Of a stretch of 64,000 nucleotides of DNA, positions 18,442 through 27,357 are shown piece after piece. This stretch comes from an uncultured Alteromonadaceae bacterium. Lineage in GTDB: Bacteria; Pseudomonadota; Gammaproteobacteria; Enterobacterales; Alteromonadaceae. The position numbers were made by a program, and so were the translations under genes. The notes under the pieces were generated by a model. The model was not told the origin of the DNA and made no database searches. It saw only the letters and a program-made list of their open reading frames with translations. Position 1 is the first letter of the stretch; every line of letters starts with the position of its first letter. The stretch covers positions 62,001 to 126,000 of the forward strand of contig CANLWS010000008.1 of assembly GCA_947494925.1 (NCBI GenBank), in the 5' to 3' direction.

Positions 18442-19971
18442 CTAACCGACTGACTTTTGGTCGTTTAATGTGTAAAAACTATCTAGGTAGGCTCTGTGAA
18501 GCGCGAAATGTGCAGCTTCTTTGTCGCGGTTTGATCTGGCTAGCTGTGAAATTGATGAAATCTGGTCATGCTCAGATGTCGCGCTCACGCCAAATTGAGC
18601 CTTACCTGCAAGCATGCAGTACCAGGACGTTTTCAGATAAGCCAGTTTGTCCATGTTATCGTGTAACACCTGATCAAAATTGGTTTTTGAATTCCAGCCC
18701 ACAAGAATGTTGTTGAGTACGTCCGAACGGTTTTGATTGTTTCGGTTGTCTTGCCAATAAGCAGTGTCTTCTCTGGTATTCAGCGCGTAGTGAGCCTGCA
18801 GATAGTCACGTGTGCCGTCAATCATATTATTGATCTCTTGATTATAAGCAGGTTGTATGGCGCGATTAAAACCGCTTTGCTCAAAACAATCGATAAAACG
18901 CTCGATGCTTTTCTGAACGATAAACAACATGGGGGCTTCCAATGGCTCCAAAAAACCTTGAGACAATCCGATCGCTACACAGTTTTGTTTCCAGTGTTGC
19001 TCGATTCTTCCCGGCGTCCAATTCAGGTGCAATGCTTTTTTACCATCTGCTTTATCACCCAATAATTCCCGAAGTTCTTGTTCAGCTTGCTGCTCATTAA
19101 TGTAGTCCGAGCAATACACGTAACCATTACCAAACCGGTTGTGAAGTGGAATTTGCCAGACCCAGCCATGTTTTAATGCTTTTGAAATAGTCTCTGAAGA
19201 TAGCTGACTACACTCTTCGATATCGGTTTGTATGGCAACTGCACTGTCATTAAATAGCTGTTTTTTATAGGAAATAAGCTCTTCGCCCAATGTCTGCTGA
19301 ATTAGCAGGCCTTTAAAGCCTGAGCAATCCACGAATAAATCACCTCGCAACGGCCCATGTGTTTGAGTGTGCAGAATGGCGATATTTCCCTGCTTATCCT
19401 GTACCACCTGCGTAACTTGATCATCTATATGATTAACCCCTGATTCCAAAGCAAGGGTTCGTAAAAACCGCCCCAGTAATTCCGCGTCAAAGTGATAGGC
19501 GTATACGGGCTCTGACAATTCTGCTTCTTTATACTTAGGTGCTCTGAATTGTTCCGCTAATGCTGCGGACACAAAGAAATCGTCAGGGTGCGCACGGACC
19601 TTAGTGCCATTGCGTCGCTCATTACACAACGAAAAAAACTGTTTTGCCTGTGGGCCATCCTGGTCGCTGTAAAATGGGTGAAAATAGCTTTCGTAGCCGG
19701 GTTTAGTGCACCAGCCAGGAAACCGAATTCCACACTTGTAAGTAGCATTGCAAGCTGGCATCCAGGTCGATTCAGGAATACCTAACGTATCAAAAAACTC
19801 TTTGAGGTAGGGCGTGCTCCCTTCTCCTACGCCTACCGTCCCTAGCTTTGTTGATTCAATTAATGAGATTCTGGGCGAGTAGCGTCCCCATCGATGCATC
19901 ATCAAATTGGCCGCCATCCACCCGGCAGTTCCGCCGCCCAGGATAATAATATGTTCCGGTGCACTATTCAT
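18442..19971 (-). CDS. Flavin-dependent tryptophan halogenase family protein
   Basis: The 509-residue length is normal for the PrnA/RebH family. The FAD-binding motif IIILGGGTAGWMAA is at residues 8-21. The family signature WxWxIP is present as WVWQIP (270-275). Lys79 in NATYKCGIRF aligns, by motif and by number, with the catalytic lysine of PrnA, which carries the hypohalous intermediate. SQGFLEPLEAP (337-347) holds the conserved glutamates near the active site. It needs FADH2 from a flavin reductase, which is not in the window. The natural substrate may not be free tryptophan, since receptor-linked members such as BrvH prefer other, bulkier or indole-like substrates. It starts 3 bases after the methyltransferase stop and precedes the sulfotransferase. 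Confidence 0.92.
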   Translation of the reverse strand: MNSAPEHIIILGGGTAGWMAANLMMHRWGRYSPRISLIESTKLGTVGVGEGSTPYLKEFFDTLGIPESTWMPACNATYKCGIRFPGWCTKPGYESYFHPFYSDQDGPQAKQFFSLCNERRNGTKVRAHPDDFFVSAALAEQFRAPKYKEAELSEPVYAYHFDAELLGRFLRTLALESGVNHIDDQVTQVVQDKQGNIAILHTQTHGPLRGDLFVDCSGFKGLLIQQTLGEELISYKKQLFNDSAVAIQTDIEECSQLSSETISKALKHGWVWQIPLHNRFGNGYVYCSDYINEQQAEQELRELLGDKADGKKALHLNWTPGRIEQHWKQNCVAIGLSQGFLEPLEAPMLFIVQKSIERFIDCFEQSGFNRAIQPAYNQEINNMIDGTRDYLQAHYALNTREDTAYWQDNRNNQNRSDVLNNILVGWNSKTNFDQVLHDNMDKLAYLKTSWYCMLAGKAQFGVSATSEHDQISSISQLARSNRDKEAAHFALHRAYLDSFYTLNDQKSVG

Positions 19972-19974
19972 GGC

Positions 19975-20730
19975 TTATTCTGCATGGGTGTATTTCAGTA
20001 CGATTCTGTCAGTATTACCCCGTATCTTGGGATCCCACATCGGAATATCCAAAGGATCTTGCGGATTACTTAAGTGGTTGGACTCGCTAACCAATTTAAA
20101 TCCCCATTCCTGCATTCTTTGTTTGATGATTTTTGGATCGATTCTGTGCAAAGTTTGGGCGCTGCTGATATCGGTACCAAGTTTAGCGTTGTGATCGATT
20201 ATGCCTATCACTCCGTCGGTTTTCATAGATTGCTTTATCGCTGTCATGAATTTATGAGCATTGATTTCCGGCCAACCATTTTTTTCATCAACATAAAAGA
20301 GGTCGTGAAAACTGAGGACAAGTAATACTCTATCGTATTTTTGTTTTTCAAGGTTAAGGTCGTTTGCTTCCTGCGTGAGTCTAACTACATTGGGTAAGCG
20401 GTTATTCTGATAACGAACAGATAATTTCTCTTCACCAATAAAGTTGACGTAAGCCTGGTTATTGTGGGCGTCGACGAGACCGTTTTCCCCTACTGCGGCG
20501 GCAGCAATTTCGGTGTAATAACCTCCACCGGAAAACACATCCAACACCTGCATTCCAGGTTGAACATCCAGAAATGTCATAAACTCAGCTGGTTTACGCC
20601 GAATATCCGCCTTTTTATCTTCATCGGATCGAGCGTTATTTTTTAACAGATTTTCTATACCGGGACTTGCCTGGCTGAGAAAAGTTGCGAAAAGAAAAAA
20701 TAAAACAAAAGGTTTGTAGTTGATTTTCAT
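19975..20730 (-). CDS. Exported class I SAM-dependent methyltransferase (halogenase operon)
   Basis: The 251-residue protein has a signal peptide-like start (residues 1-22, KPFVLFFLFATFLSQASPG). SAM motif I is VLDVFSGGGYYTEIAAAAVG, at about residues 63-82. The post-motif region DRVLLVLSFHDLFYVDE and the late segment TLHRIDPKIIKQRMQEWGF match the paralogue at 1727-2491. It is the first gene of the three-gene operon with the halogenase 3 bases downstream, so it probably acts in the same pathway. The signal peptide is puzzling because SAM is made in the cytoplasm, and it may act as a membrane anchor. The substrate is unknown. Confidence 0.8.
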   Translation of the reverse strand: MKINYKPFVLFFLFATFLSQASPGIENLLKNNARSDEDKKADIRRKPAEFMTFLDVQPGMQVLDVFSGGGYYTEIAAAAVGENGLVDAHNNQAYVNFIGEEKLSVRYQNNRLPNVVRLTQEANDLNLEKQKYDRVLLVLSFHDLFYVDEKNGWPEINAHKFMTAIKQSMKTDGVIGIIDHNAKLGTDISSAQTLHRIDPKIIKQRMQEWGFKLVSESNHLSNPQDPLDIPMWDPKIRGNTDRIVLKYTHAE

Positions 20731-20760
20731 TATATAACCTTATTTCAATTAACTGTCTGA

Positions 20761-20918
20761 GTGTCGCAAGTCGAGCAACAGAACGAAACCGCTATGTGTC
20801 GAATTTCCGGAATAATGGGATTAATGTCGGTCTTTTTGTGTTGCATATAAGATTTCTGAAATAAGCTTACATAGTTTGAATTGACGTAAGAATGTCGTAG
20901 GCTGTCACAATAGTGTCG
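20761..20918. promoter_or_regulatory. Cluster of five RTGTCG motifs between divergent genes
   Basis: GTGTCG or ATGTCG occurs at 20761, 20796, 20824, 20892 and 20913, all in the same orientation, within the 246-base gap between the methyltransferase operon and the HTH gene. The last two are extended to TGTCGTA and lie 21 bases apart, two helical turns. The array could be the binding site of the adjacent HTH regulator. Confidence 0.4.
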
Positions 20919-20976
20919 TATCAAAATTGGACGTTTTCTCGCAGAGTAGCCAACACTTTTAATCGAGGAAATGTAT

Positions 20977-21582
20977 ATGGAAATGAAACTCAATTCAGCG
21001 TTAATTGTTAAACTGCGTAATTCCCATGCCTGGAGCCAACAGCATCTAGCTGAAATTTGCGACGTTAGTCTGCGTACAATTCAACGAGTGGAAAACAATG
21101 GGAACGCATCGCAAGAAACGGCAAAAGCTCTTGCTGCAGCTTTTAGTGAGGATGTTGCTAAATTGTTGGTGAATAAGCAAGAAGAACTAAATTCTTTCAA
21201 CTCAATTTCAGTTGCTGAGCATTTGGTTATCATGTGTTCTGTGGCGGTAAGCTTAATGTCATTTGCGATTTTTCTTGTTCCTGTAACATCGGCGAACGGG
21301 CTTAAAATCAGCGCAGTCAAAACGCAGTACGCAACGGATGGGCGGGGGACAGAATATATGGGCAATGTATTAATTTCAGTTCCAGCCAATACAGAATTGC
21401 AAGTGTTCAGCAAAAAATCCTGGAATGCTGAGGGCGTGGCTCTTTTTTCGGGTGAAGTATCGGTTTCGTTTGACGACACTACTATTCACCTGAACGATGC
21501 GTCGATACACAACAACGAAGGAACTTCACAAATCAATTCCACCTATGCGAGAGTCGTTAAGTCGCAGCAGGTTGATATCTGA
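20977..21582 (+). CDS. Membrane-anchored HTH (XRE-family) regulator with exported C-terminal domain
   Basis: The start is placed at ATG 20977, 6 bases after GAGGAA; the ATG at 20971 would touch that site. The 201-residue protein has an N-terminal XRE helix-turn-helix (residues 8-62, HAWSQQHLAEICDVSLRTIQ), one transmembrane helix (about 84-103) and a C-terminal domain of about 95 residues that would lie in the periplasm. This is a one-component, ToxR-like layout. The C-terminal part is beta-rich (GNVLISVPANTELQVFSKKS) and I do not recognise it. It is divergent from the halogenase operon and is the best candidate for its regulator. Confidence 0.78.
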   Translation: MEMKLNSALIVKLRNSHAWSQQHLAEICDVSLRTIQRVENNGNASQETAKALAAAFSEDVAKLLVNKQEELNSFNSISVAEHLVIMCSVAVSLMSFAIFLVPVTSANGLKISAVKTQYATDGRGTEYMGNVLISVPANTELQVFSKKSWNAEGVALFSGEVSVSFDDTTIHLNDASIHNNEGTSQINSTYARVVKSQQVDI

Positions 21583-21638
21583 GGCAACGCGCCTGGCTTT
21601 AGTAAAAGGGAGAAAATCTGTGCAGTTGCTATGCTATT

Positions 21639-22178
21639 TCAGCTTAGTTTGCTGGGCTTTCTGAACCACTGGAACGGCCATGAGTGACGAATAGGGTAAT
21701 GAACTCCATGTTTACCTGACACTGATTCGAATAAATGCAAGGCTTCGAATTGACATTCGAAATGGGGGGGAATGAGTGGCGCAGGTGCATGTTCCGGGCA
21801 CTTACGGACTAGTGTAACATGAGGAATATAGTGACGTTCCTGTATCTGTAGGTGTGCTTTTTTGGCAATGTGGATCAATTTATTTGCCAGTTGAGTTGCC
21901 TCCATCGGAACCTCTCGACACCCCAAATACAGAATCTTGGGTTTCGACCAGTACCCGAGATGGTCAAAACATAATGAAAACCCGGGTTGGTCCAAATCGT
22001 CTATCATGCTGCACAGCAGATCCAATTGTTTTTCATCTACCTGGCCTAAAAACACACTTGTTACATGAAAGTTCGCCACCGGCACAGGACGCTCAAAGTT
22101 AGGCAGTGCCTTTTCTCGCCAGGCTTGCATCGCCAGCTTAGTTTTCCCATCAGGATCAAGTCCCAAAAAATAGCGCAT
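21639..22178 (-). CDS. thpR: RNA 2',3'-cyclic phosphodiesterase (2'-5' RNA ligase family)
   Basis: ATG 22178 is chosen because GGGGTG lies just upstream; a GTG at 22184 is in frame. The 179-residue protein carries both HxT motifs of the 2H phosphoesterase fold: H38-V-T40 in NFHVTSVFLG and H120-V-T122 in IPHVTLVRK. The enzyme opens 2',3'-cyclic phosphates at RNA ends and can ligate tRNA halves in vitro. It is divergent from hrpB with only 57 bases between starts, the same arrangement as in E. coli, which supports the gene name. Confidence 0.88.
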   Translation of the reverse strand: MRYFLGLDPDGKTKLAMQAWREKALPNFERPVPVANFHVTSVFLGQVDEKQLDLLCSMIDDLDQPGFSLCFDHLGYWSKPKILYLGCREVPMEATQLANKLIHIAKKAHLQIQERHYIPHVTLVRKCPEHAPAPLIPPHFECQFEALHLFESVSGKHGVHYPIRHSWPFQWFRKPSKLS

Positions 22179-22235
22179 CCACACCCCACAATCGGTAAAC
22201 TAGTCGCAACTAACCTTAAACCAAAGTGAAACTTT

Positions 22236-24689
22236 TTGTTACCCATTGAATCAGTCTCTTCTGAAGTTTTAACTGGTCTCGAACACAACAATATTGTGTT
22301 AATCGCGCCACCGGGAGCAGGAAAATCAACCTATTTGCCACTTGAACTGCTCAGGATGAAGAGTCTAGGTGAGCAGAAAATTATCATGTTGCAACCCAGG
22401 CGAGTGGCAGTCAGAGCGATAGCAGGTTTTTTGGCTAAGCAGCTAGGCGAACCTGTTGGGCAAACAGTTGGATATCGCGTACGCGGCGAGAGTAATGTAT
22501 CTAATCAAACCAGGCTAGAAATCGTTACCGAAGGTTTGTTAACTCGAATGGTGCAAGGCGATCCTGAATTAACCGGTGTGGGCCTGGTCATTTTTGACGA
22601 GTTTCATGAGCGCAATGTTCACGCTGATCTCGGGTTGGCATTTTGCATAGAATCACAGCTGAATCTTCGCGAAGATCTCCGTTTACTGGTGATGTCAGCT
22701 ACCCTTGAAGCTAAACCTCTTCTAACTATTCTACCAGATGCACTATTGGTTCAATGTGAAGGTCGTAGTTTCCCGGTTGAAACCCTTTACCGACCTTTTC
22801 CTCCCCAATCGGACCTGGCCACTGCATCAGCAAATGTCACGATCGAAGCACTGCAGACAGAACAAGGAAACATTCTGGTATTTTTACCTGGGGCATATGA
22901 GATCCAGAAATGTCAACGTATCCTGCAGAGCAGGGTGCCGGACAATACGCAGATTTTCATGCTGTACGGAGCACTATCCAAAGAACTTCAGCAGCAGGCC
23001 ATTGCCTCCACATCAGGTCCTATTCGAAAAGTGGTGTTGTCGACAAATATTGCAGAAACCAGCCTGACAATAGAAGGTATTAGAGTTGTAATAGATAGTG
23101 GCCAGGAGAAATCCGCGCTTTTTCATCTGTCAAAAGGCATTACAAAACTGCAGCAACACTCCATTTCAGAAGCTTCCAGTATACAGCGTCAGGGACGGGC
23201 CGGCAGATTGGAGCCTGGCTTGTGTTTTCGACTTTGGGACAGGGAAAAACAAGCACGTCTGGTTAAGCAGATTCAGCCACAGATCCTGCAACAGGATCTG
23301 TGCCAAATAGTATTAGAAGCAGCAGCATGGGGAACCCAAATCCGGGAGTTGCCCTTACTTGATATGCCCAGTGACGCGCAACTTGAACATGCTCATCTTG
23401 TGCTGAGAGAACTGCAGGCGTTTAACCCTGAAAATAAAATTACCTCACATGGAAGGGCAATCGCCAATCTGGGAGTCCATCCCCGGCTAGCCAACGTGAT
23501 GCTGAAAGCCAGAGAGAGAGAACATGGACTGGCGGTGGTTGCTTGCCTGGTTTGTGCCCTCCTGGAAGGAACAACGAGAAAACAATCAGAGGCAGGTGTT
23601 GAAATTCACGCTTTGCTGGAAGCCTTGCTAAGCCAAGGTCAAGATGAGCGGTGGCGCACGGCAAAGCAATGGTATCGTCGCCTGAATATTTCGCAGGATT
23701 TTAGTGTTAAAGCAATAAATGCAAGTGATGTTGCGTTACTTGTTGCATTTGCCTACCCGGATCGAATCGCTAAAAAAACCGGTGAGAACAGATTTTTGCT
23801 GGCAAATGGCAGTGGCGCTAACTTGGCACAGACTGATCCACTGAAAAATTCCGACTGGTTGGCCATAGGTGATCTTTCTCTTGGGAAGTCAGCTGATGCG
23901 CGGATTACGTTGGCACAACCTGTGGCCTTTGAGCTGGTAGAGTTAGAGTTTTCGCATATGTTTGAGCAAAAAGAAGTGTGCGAATGGCGAGAGAAAGATC
24001 AAAGAATTGTTGCCGAAAAGCAACAGTATTTCGGTCATATCCTGTTATCCCGACAGTCGGGAGCAAAACCTGAAGCGGCCAGTTGTATTGCAATCTGGCA
24101 AAAATTGATAAGTGAAAATGGCTTATCTTTTCTGGGTTGGAATGACAGCACAGAAAACCTGTTTAACCGAATGAAATTGCTATCCACTCTGAATGTTGAG
24201 AATTGGCCGGATGTTAGTGATAGCTGGATGTTGAAAAATTTACAGCATTGGTGCGGGTTCGAACTTGGTCAGTTGCAAAGTAAAAAACAACTACTTGAAT
24301 TGGACTGGCATCAATTGCTGTTAAATATGCTCGACTGGCCCAATCAGCAACGTCTGGAGGAGCTCGCCCCTCGCTCGTTTAATGCTCCAAGCGGAAACAA
24401 GCATAAATTGCGTTATGGTAGTGATGGCAGCGTGAGCCTGTCGATTCGTATGCAGGAGCTTTACGGACTTAACGATACTCCTCGCATTGCCAGGGGAGGG
24501 ATTCCTGTCAGTATGCAGATTTTATCTCCAGCACACAGGCCGATACAGCAAACAAAGGATCTTGCCGGGTTTTGGATGGGAAGCTATAAAGAGGTACAAA
24601 AGGAAATGAAAGGACGTTATCCAAAACATTTTTGGCCAGACGATCCGGCCAATGCAAAGGCGACAACGCGCACTAAAAAGAACATGTAG
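22236..24689 (+). CDS. hrpB: ATP-dependent helicase HrpB (DEAH-like)
   Basis: The gene starts at TTG 22236, since no ATG precedes the Walker A motif and the product LPIESVSSEVLTGLEHNN aligns with known HrpB N-termini. It has 817 residues. Walker A is APPGAGKST (24-32), Walker B/DExH is VIFDEFHERN (118-127), motif III is MSAT, and motif VI is QRQGRAGR. An HrpB C-terminal domain follows (LAPRSFNAPSGNKHKLRYGS). The E. coli protein is a putative RNA helicase of unclear physiological role. It faces thpR, and mrcB lies downstream past one inserted gene. Confidence 0.93.
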   Translation: MLPIESVSSEVLTGLEHNNIVLIAPPGAGKSTYLPLELLRMKSLGEQKIIMLQPRRVAVRAIAGFLAKQLGEPVGQTVGYRVRGESNVSNQTRLEIVTEGLLTRMVQGDPELTGVGLVIFDEFHERNVHADLGLAFCIESQLNLREDLRLLVMSATLEAKPLLTILPDALLVQCEGRSFPVETLYRPFPPQSDLATASANVTIEALQTEQGNILVFLPGAYEIQKCQRILQSRVPDNTQIFMLYGALSKELQQQAIASTSGPIRKVVLSTNIAETSLTIEGIRVVIDSGQEKSALFHLSKGITKLQQHSISEASSIQRQGRAGRLEPGLCFRLWDREKQARLVKQIQPQILQQDLCQIVLEAAAWGTQIRELPLLDMPSDAQLEHAHLVLRELQAFNPENKITSHGRAIANLGVHPRLANVMLKAREREHGLAVVACLVCALLEGTTRKQSEAGVEIHALLEALLSQGQDERWRTAKQWYRRLNISQDFSVKAINASDVALLVAFAYPDRIAKKTGENRFLLANGSGANLAQTDPLKNSDWLAIGDLSLGKSADARITLAQPVAFELVELEFSHMFEQKEVCEWREKDQRIVAEKQQYFGHILLSRQSGAKPEAASCIAIWQKLISENGLSFLGWNDSTENLFNRMKLLSTLNVENWPDVSDSWMLKNLQHWCGFELGQLQSKKQLLELDWHQLLLNMLDWPNQQRLEELAPRSFNAPSGNKHKLRYGSDGSVSLSIRMQELYGLNDTPRIARGGIPVSMQILSPAHRPIQQTKDLAGFWMGSYKEVQKEMKGRYPKHFWPDDPANAKATTRTKKNM

Positions 24690-24892
24690 CTGTTTTGACA
24701 AAAGAGCCTTGTAACGTATAGCTCAATCAAAGTGTTTACGACGAAATTACCAGGAAACACACTACCCAAGACTTGAAGCGGCATGATTTTTGATGAAGTC
24801 GTGTCTAGGCCGCATTCTCAGGTTATGGTGTAGGGTAAATAAAAGACTCAATTGCCACTGGGAAACTATACTGTCCCAAGAGGTAAAATTAA

Positions 24893-27229
24893 ATGATGAC
24901 TCCCCACTTAAGACGAAGACTTCAGCAGCGTTTCCAAGCTTTAGCATTTATCGGTGCTTTAATTGTGTTATTGCTCGCCCCAAAGCTGCATGCTCAATCG
25001 GTGCATGACATAGAAATTGATGGCGTGATTTTACTCGACGCCGGTGCGCTGAACCTAAACTCTGAAACAGGTTTGATGGAATTAAAAATAGATTCTGTGC
25101 GTGGAGAAGTTTTGTTTGAGCTTTCAGAAAACAACGGGTTCATCAAACACTGGGAGTCACTTATTGGCGACACGGAATTCATGTTGTACAAGGGGATCAT
25201 TAAAGGCAATACGAATTCCTGGGTTCGTTTAACCATTTCTGATAAAGGCATGAATGGTGCGTATTATGATGGAACCAGTATCCAATTCATCGAGCAGGTC
25301 AAAAATATTCGTGATGATCTGGTTGACCAAGATTTATTGTCAAATTTACCAGAGCAATCAGACGCACTAGTAATATTCAATGCGTCAGACATACAACATT
25401 CGGGGGTTTGTGGTTTAGACCATTCAAATCAAGCTGGATTGACGGGTTTCAATTACCAAGCTTTTGTTGATGAACTTGTTGATTTGACGTCAGCGGCGGC
25501 GAATAAGAATATCGATGTGGCCATAGTATCTGACACCGAGTTTAACGCTGCTACCGGGGGAGCAGGTTTAAATACCATGTTGTCGGAAATGAATATCGTA
25601 GACGGGATATTTTCAGAACAGTTGGGCTTACAACTTACAGTTGATTCTGCCGCAGCGTTAACAGATAACGCTAATATGACGTCCACTAACGCTGAAACGT
25701 TATTAGGACAACTTGGGGTGTATGCCAATACGCAAATTGGCAACCCAGGGCTAGCGCATTTATTTACGGGCAAAGATCTGAATGGTTCGACTATTGGTAT
25801 CGCCTATGTAGGTGCAGCTTGTACTTCCTTCGGCATTGGCGTAACACAAAGGTTTGGTAGCTTGACTGCTTTGGTTGCTGCTCACGAATTCGGCCACAAT
25901 ATGGGTGCACCTCATGACAATCAAAATGGTTCCGCTTGTGCGGGTACACCAGGAAACTTTTTGATGAATCCCAGTATTAATGGTAGTGATACTTTTTCCA
26001 ATTGCAGTATTACACAAATGCAGAATTATATTCAGCGCGCGAGCTGCATTGCCGATATTGTGTTACAGGCGCCGGAAATCACATCAGATCCAAATTTGGT
26101 GGCAACAGTCGGTGAGTCCTATCAGTATGACAATAACGGCAAATTAGAGGCTTCTGGCGATGGTGATATCACCTTTTCGTTGGATTTTGGGCCTGCTGGT
26201 ATGACAGTGACAAGCGACGGCTCAGTTAGCTGGACGCCGACTGATGCGCAATCGGGTACTCAATCCGTGCAGTTTTCGGCAAATAGCGATGTGGGCTCCG
26301 ACACACAAGCATTCGATATCGAAGTTGAATCAGTAGAAACGTTTATCAGCTTCAACGACTTCCCACCAGAAAGCTACGGTCAAAATCAGGACGGAAAAGG
26401 CACGTTTGCTGTGAATCAGCTTGGAAATCAATTAGATATAAACGGGAATCGTTGGCTAAGCATTCCCTTTGCTTACGAGTTGACACCCTATTCTGTTCTT
26501 GAATTTGATTATAGCAGTGCAGTTGAGGGCGAAATTCAGGGCATCGGCATGGACGATGATGAGGTGCTAAGTGTTAAACGCGCATTCATGTTGCACGGAA
26601 CTCAGAATTGGGGATGGCGAGACTTCGATTACACTGGTGATGGAGCCACTCAACGTTTCGTTATTCCAATCGGACGTTATTTTACCGGTCAAATGCAGAA
26701 TATCTTTTTTATGAATGACCACGATGTGCGTAACCCTGATGGCAACAGCCTGTTCAGCAACCTGCGTGTTTATGAGAGCATTTCGGAACAGAGTTTGAAC
26801 CTCAATGACTTTGATTTTGAGGGTTATGCTGGCTCCCAGGATGATATAGGTACTGTGGAAGTGTTGGACAGCGGAGCGACTGTCAAAATAGAAGGCAACC
26901 GCTGGCAAAAAATTGATTTTGATTATGATATTTCCAATAGTGCTGTCCTGGAATTTGAATTCAAAAGTGATGCACTGGGCGATATTCATGGGATAGGATT
27001 AGACAATGATCTGGCTTACAGCTCCAGGCGTACTTTTCAGTTGCTTGGCACGCAAAAGTGGGGACTGGGAAACTTTAAATATACCGGTTCAGGAGAGTAT
27101 CAGAGCTTCAGTATTCCCATTGGGAAATTTTATACAGGTCCTGCCAATGTCTTGTTTTTCGTCAACGATCATGACGTGCGCAACCCAGATGCTACTAGTT
27201 ATTTCAAAAATATCATCCTTCGACAATAA
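24893..27229 (+). CDS. Secreted reprolysin-like zinc metalloprotease with duplicated C-terminal domain
   Basis: The 778-residue protein has a long signal peptide (residues 1-35, ending KLHAQ). A prodomain-like beta region (36-165) is followed by a metzincin catalytic domain with zinc motif HEFGHNMGAPHD (331-342) and a Met-turn at M358 in NFLMNPS; cysteines at 310, 349, 371 and 385 can form disulfides. An Ig-like putative domain (He_PIG-like) is at 395-478. Two homologous beta-rich domains of about 140 residues close the protein (484-627 and 637-778); each has GNRW, then GIG(M/L)D, GTQ(N/K)WG, IPIG(R/K)(Y/F) and FF(M/V)NDHDVRNPD. They may bind glycans or matrix. The gene sits between hrpB and mrcB, which are adjacent in E. 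coli, so it appears inserted. Confidence 0.88.
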   Translation: MMTPHLRRRLQQRFQALAFIGALIVLLLAPKLHAQSVHDIEIDGVILLDAGALNLNSETGLMELKIDSVRGEVLFELSENNGFIKHWESLIGDTEFMLYKGIIKGNTNSWVRLTISDKGMNGAYYDGTSIQFIEQVKNIRDDLVDQDLLSNLPEQSDALVIFNASDIQHSGVCGLDHSNQAGLTGFNYQAFVDELVDLTSAAANKNIDVAIVSDTEFNAATGGAGLNTMLSEMNIVDGIFSEQLGLQLTVDSAAALTDNANMTSTNAETLLGQLGVYANTQIGNPGLAHLFTGKDLNGSTIGIAYVGAACTSFGIGVTQRFGSLTALVAAHEFGHNMGAPHDNQNGSACAGTPGNFLMNPSINGSDTFSNCSITQMQNYIQRASCIADIVLQAPEITSDPNLVATVGESYQYDNNGKLEASGDGDITFSLDFGPAGMTVTSDGSVSWTPTDAQSGTQSVQFSANSDVGSDTQAFDIEVESVETFISFNDFPPESYGQNQDGKGTFAVNQLGNQLDINGNRWLSIPFAYELTPYSVLEFDYSSAVEGEIQGIGMDDDEVLSVKRAFMLHGTQNWGWRDFDYTGDGATQRFVIPIGRYFTGQMQNIFFMNDHDVRNPDGNSLFSNLRVYESISEQSLNLNDFDFEGYAGSQDDIGTVEVLDSGATVKIEGNRWQKIDFDYDISNSAVLEFEFKSDALGDIHGIGLDNDLAYSSRRTFQLLGTQKWGLGNFKYTGSGEYQSFSIPIGKFYTGPANVLFFVNDHDVRNPDATSYFKNIILRQ

Positions 27230-27252
27230 CGCATTGTTGAAAGAGTTTGGTT

Positions 27253-27273
27253 AGAGCAGGTGTTACCTGCTCT
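27253..27273. terminator. Hairpin after metalloprotease gene, possible terminator
   Basis: AGAGCAGGT and ACCTGCTCT form a perfect 9-bp stem around GTT, 23 bases after the protease stop. There is no U tract, so it may be a Rho-dependent or mRNA-stabilising hairpin rather than a classical terminator. Confidence 0.55.
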
Positions 27274-27357
27274 GTTCCGATTCCGACCTGATAATGCTGG
27301 CTCCAACAAGTATGTACTTGGTACACTGACTCGAAAAGAATTAAATAATAAGAATTC

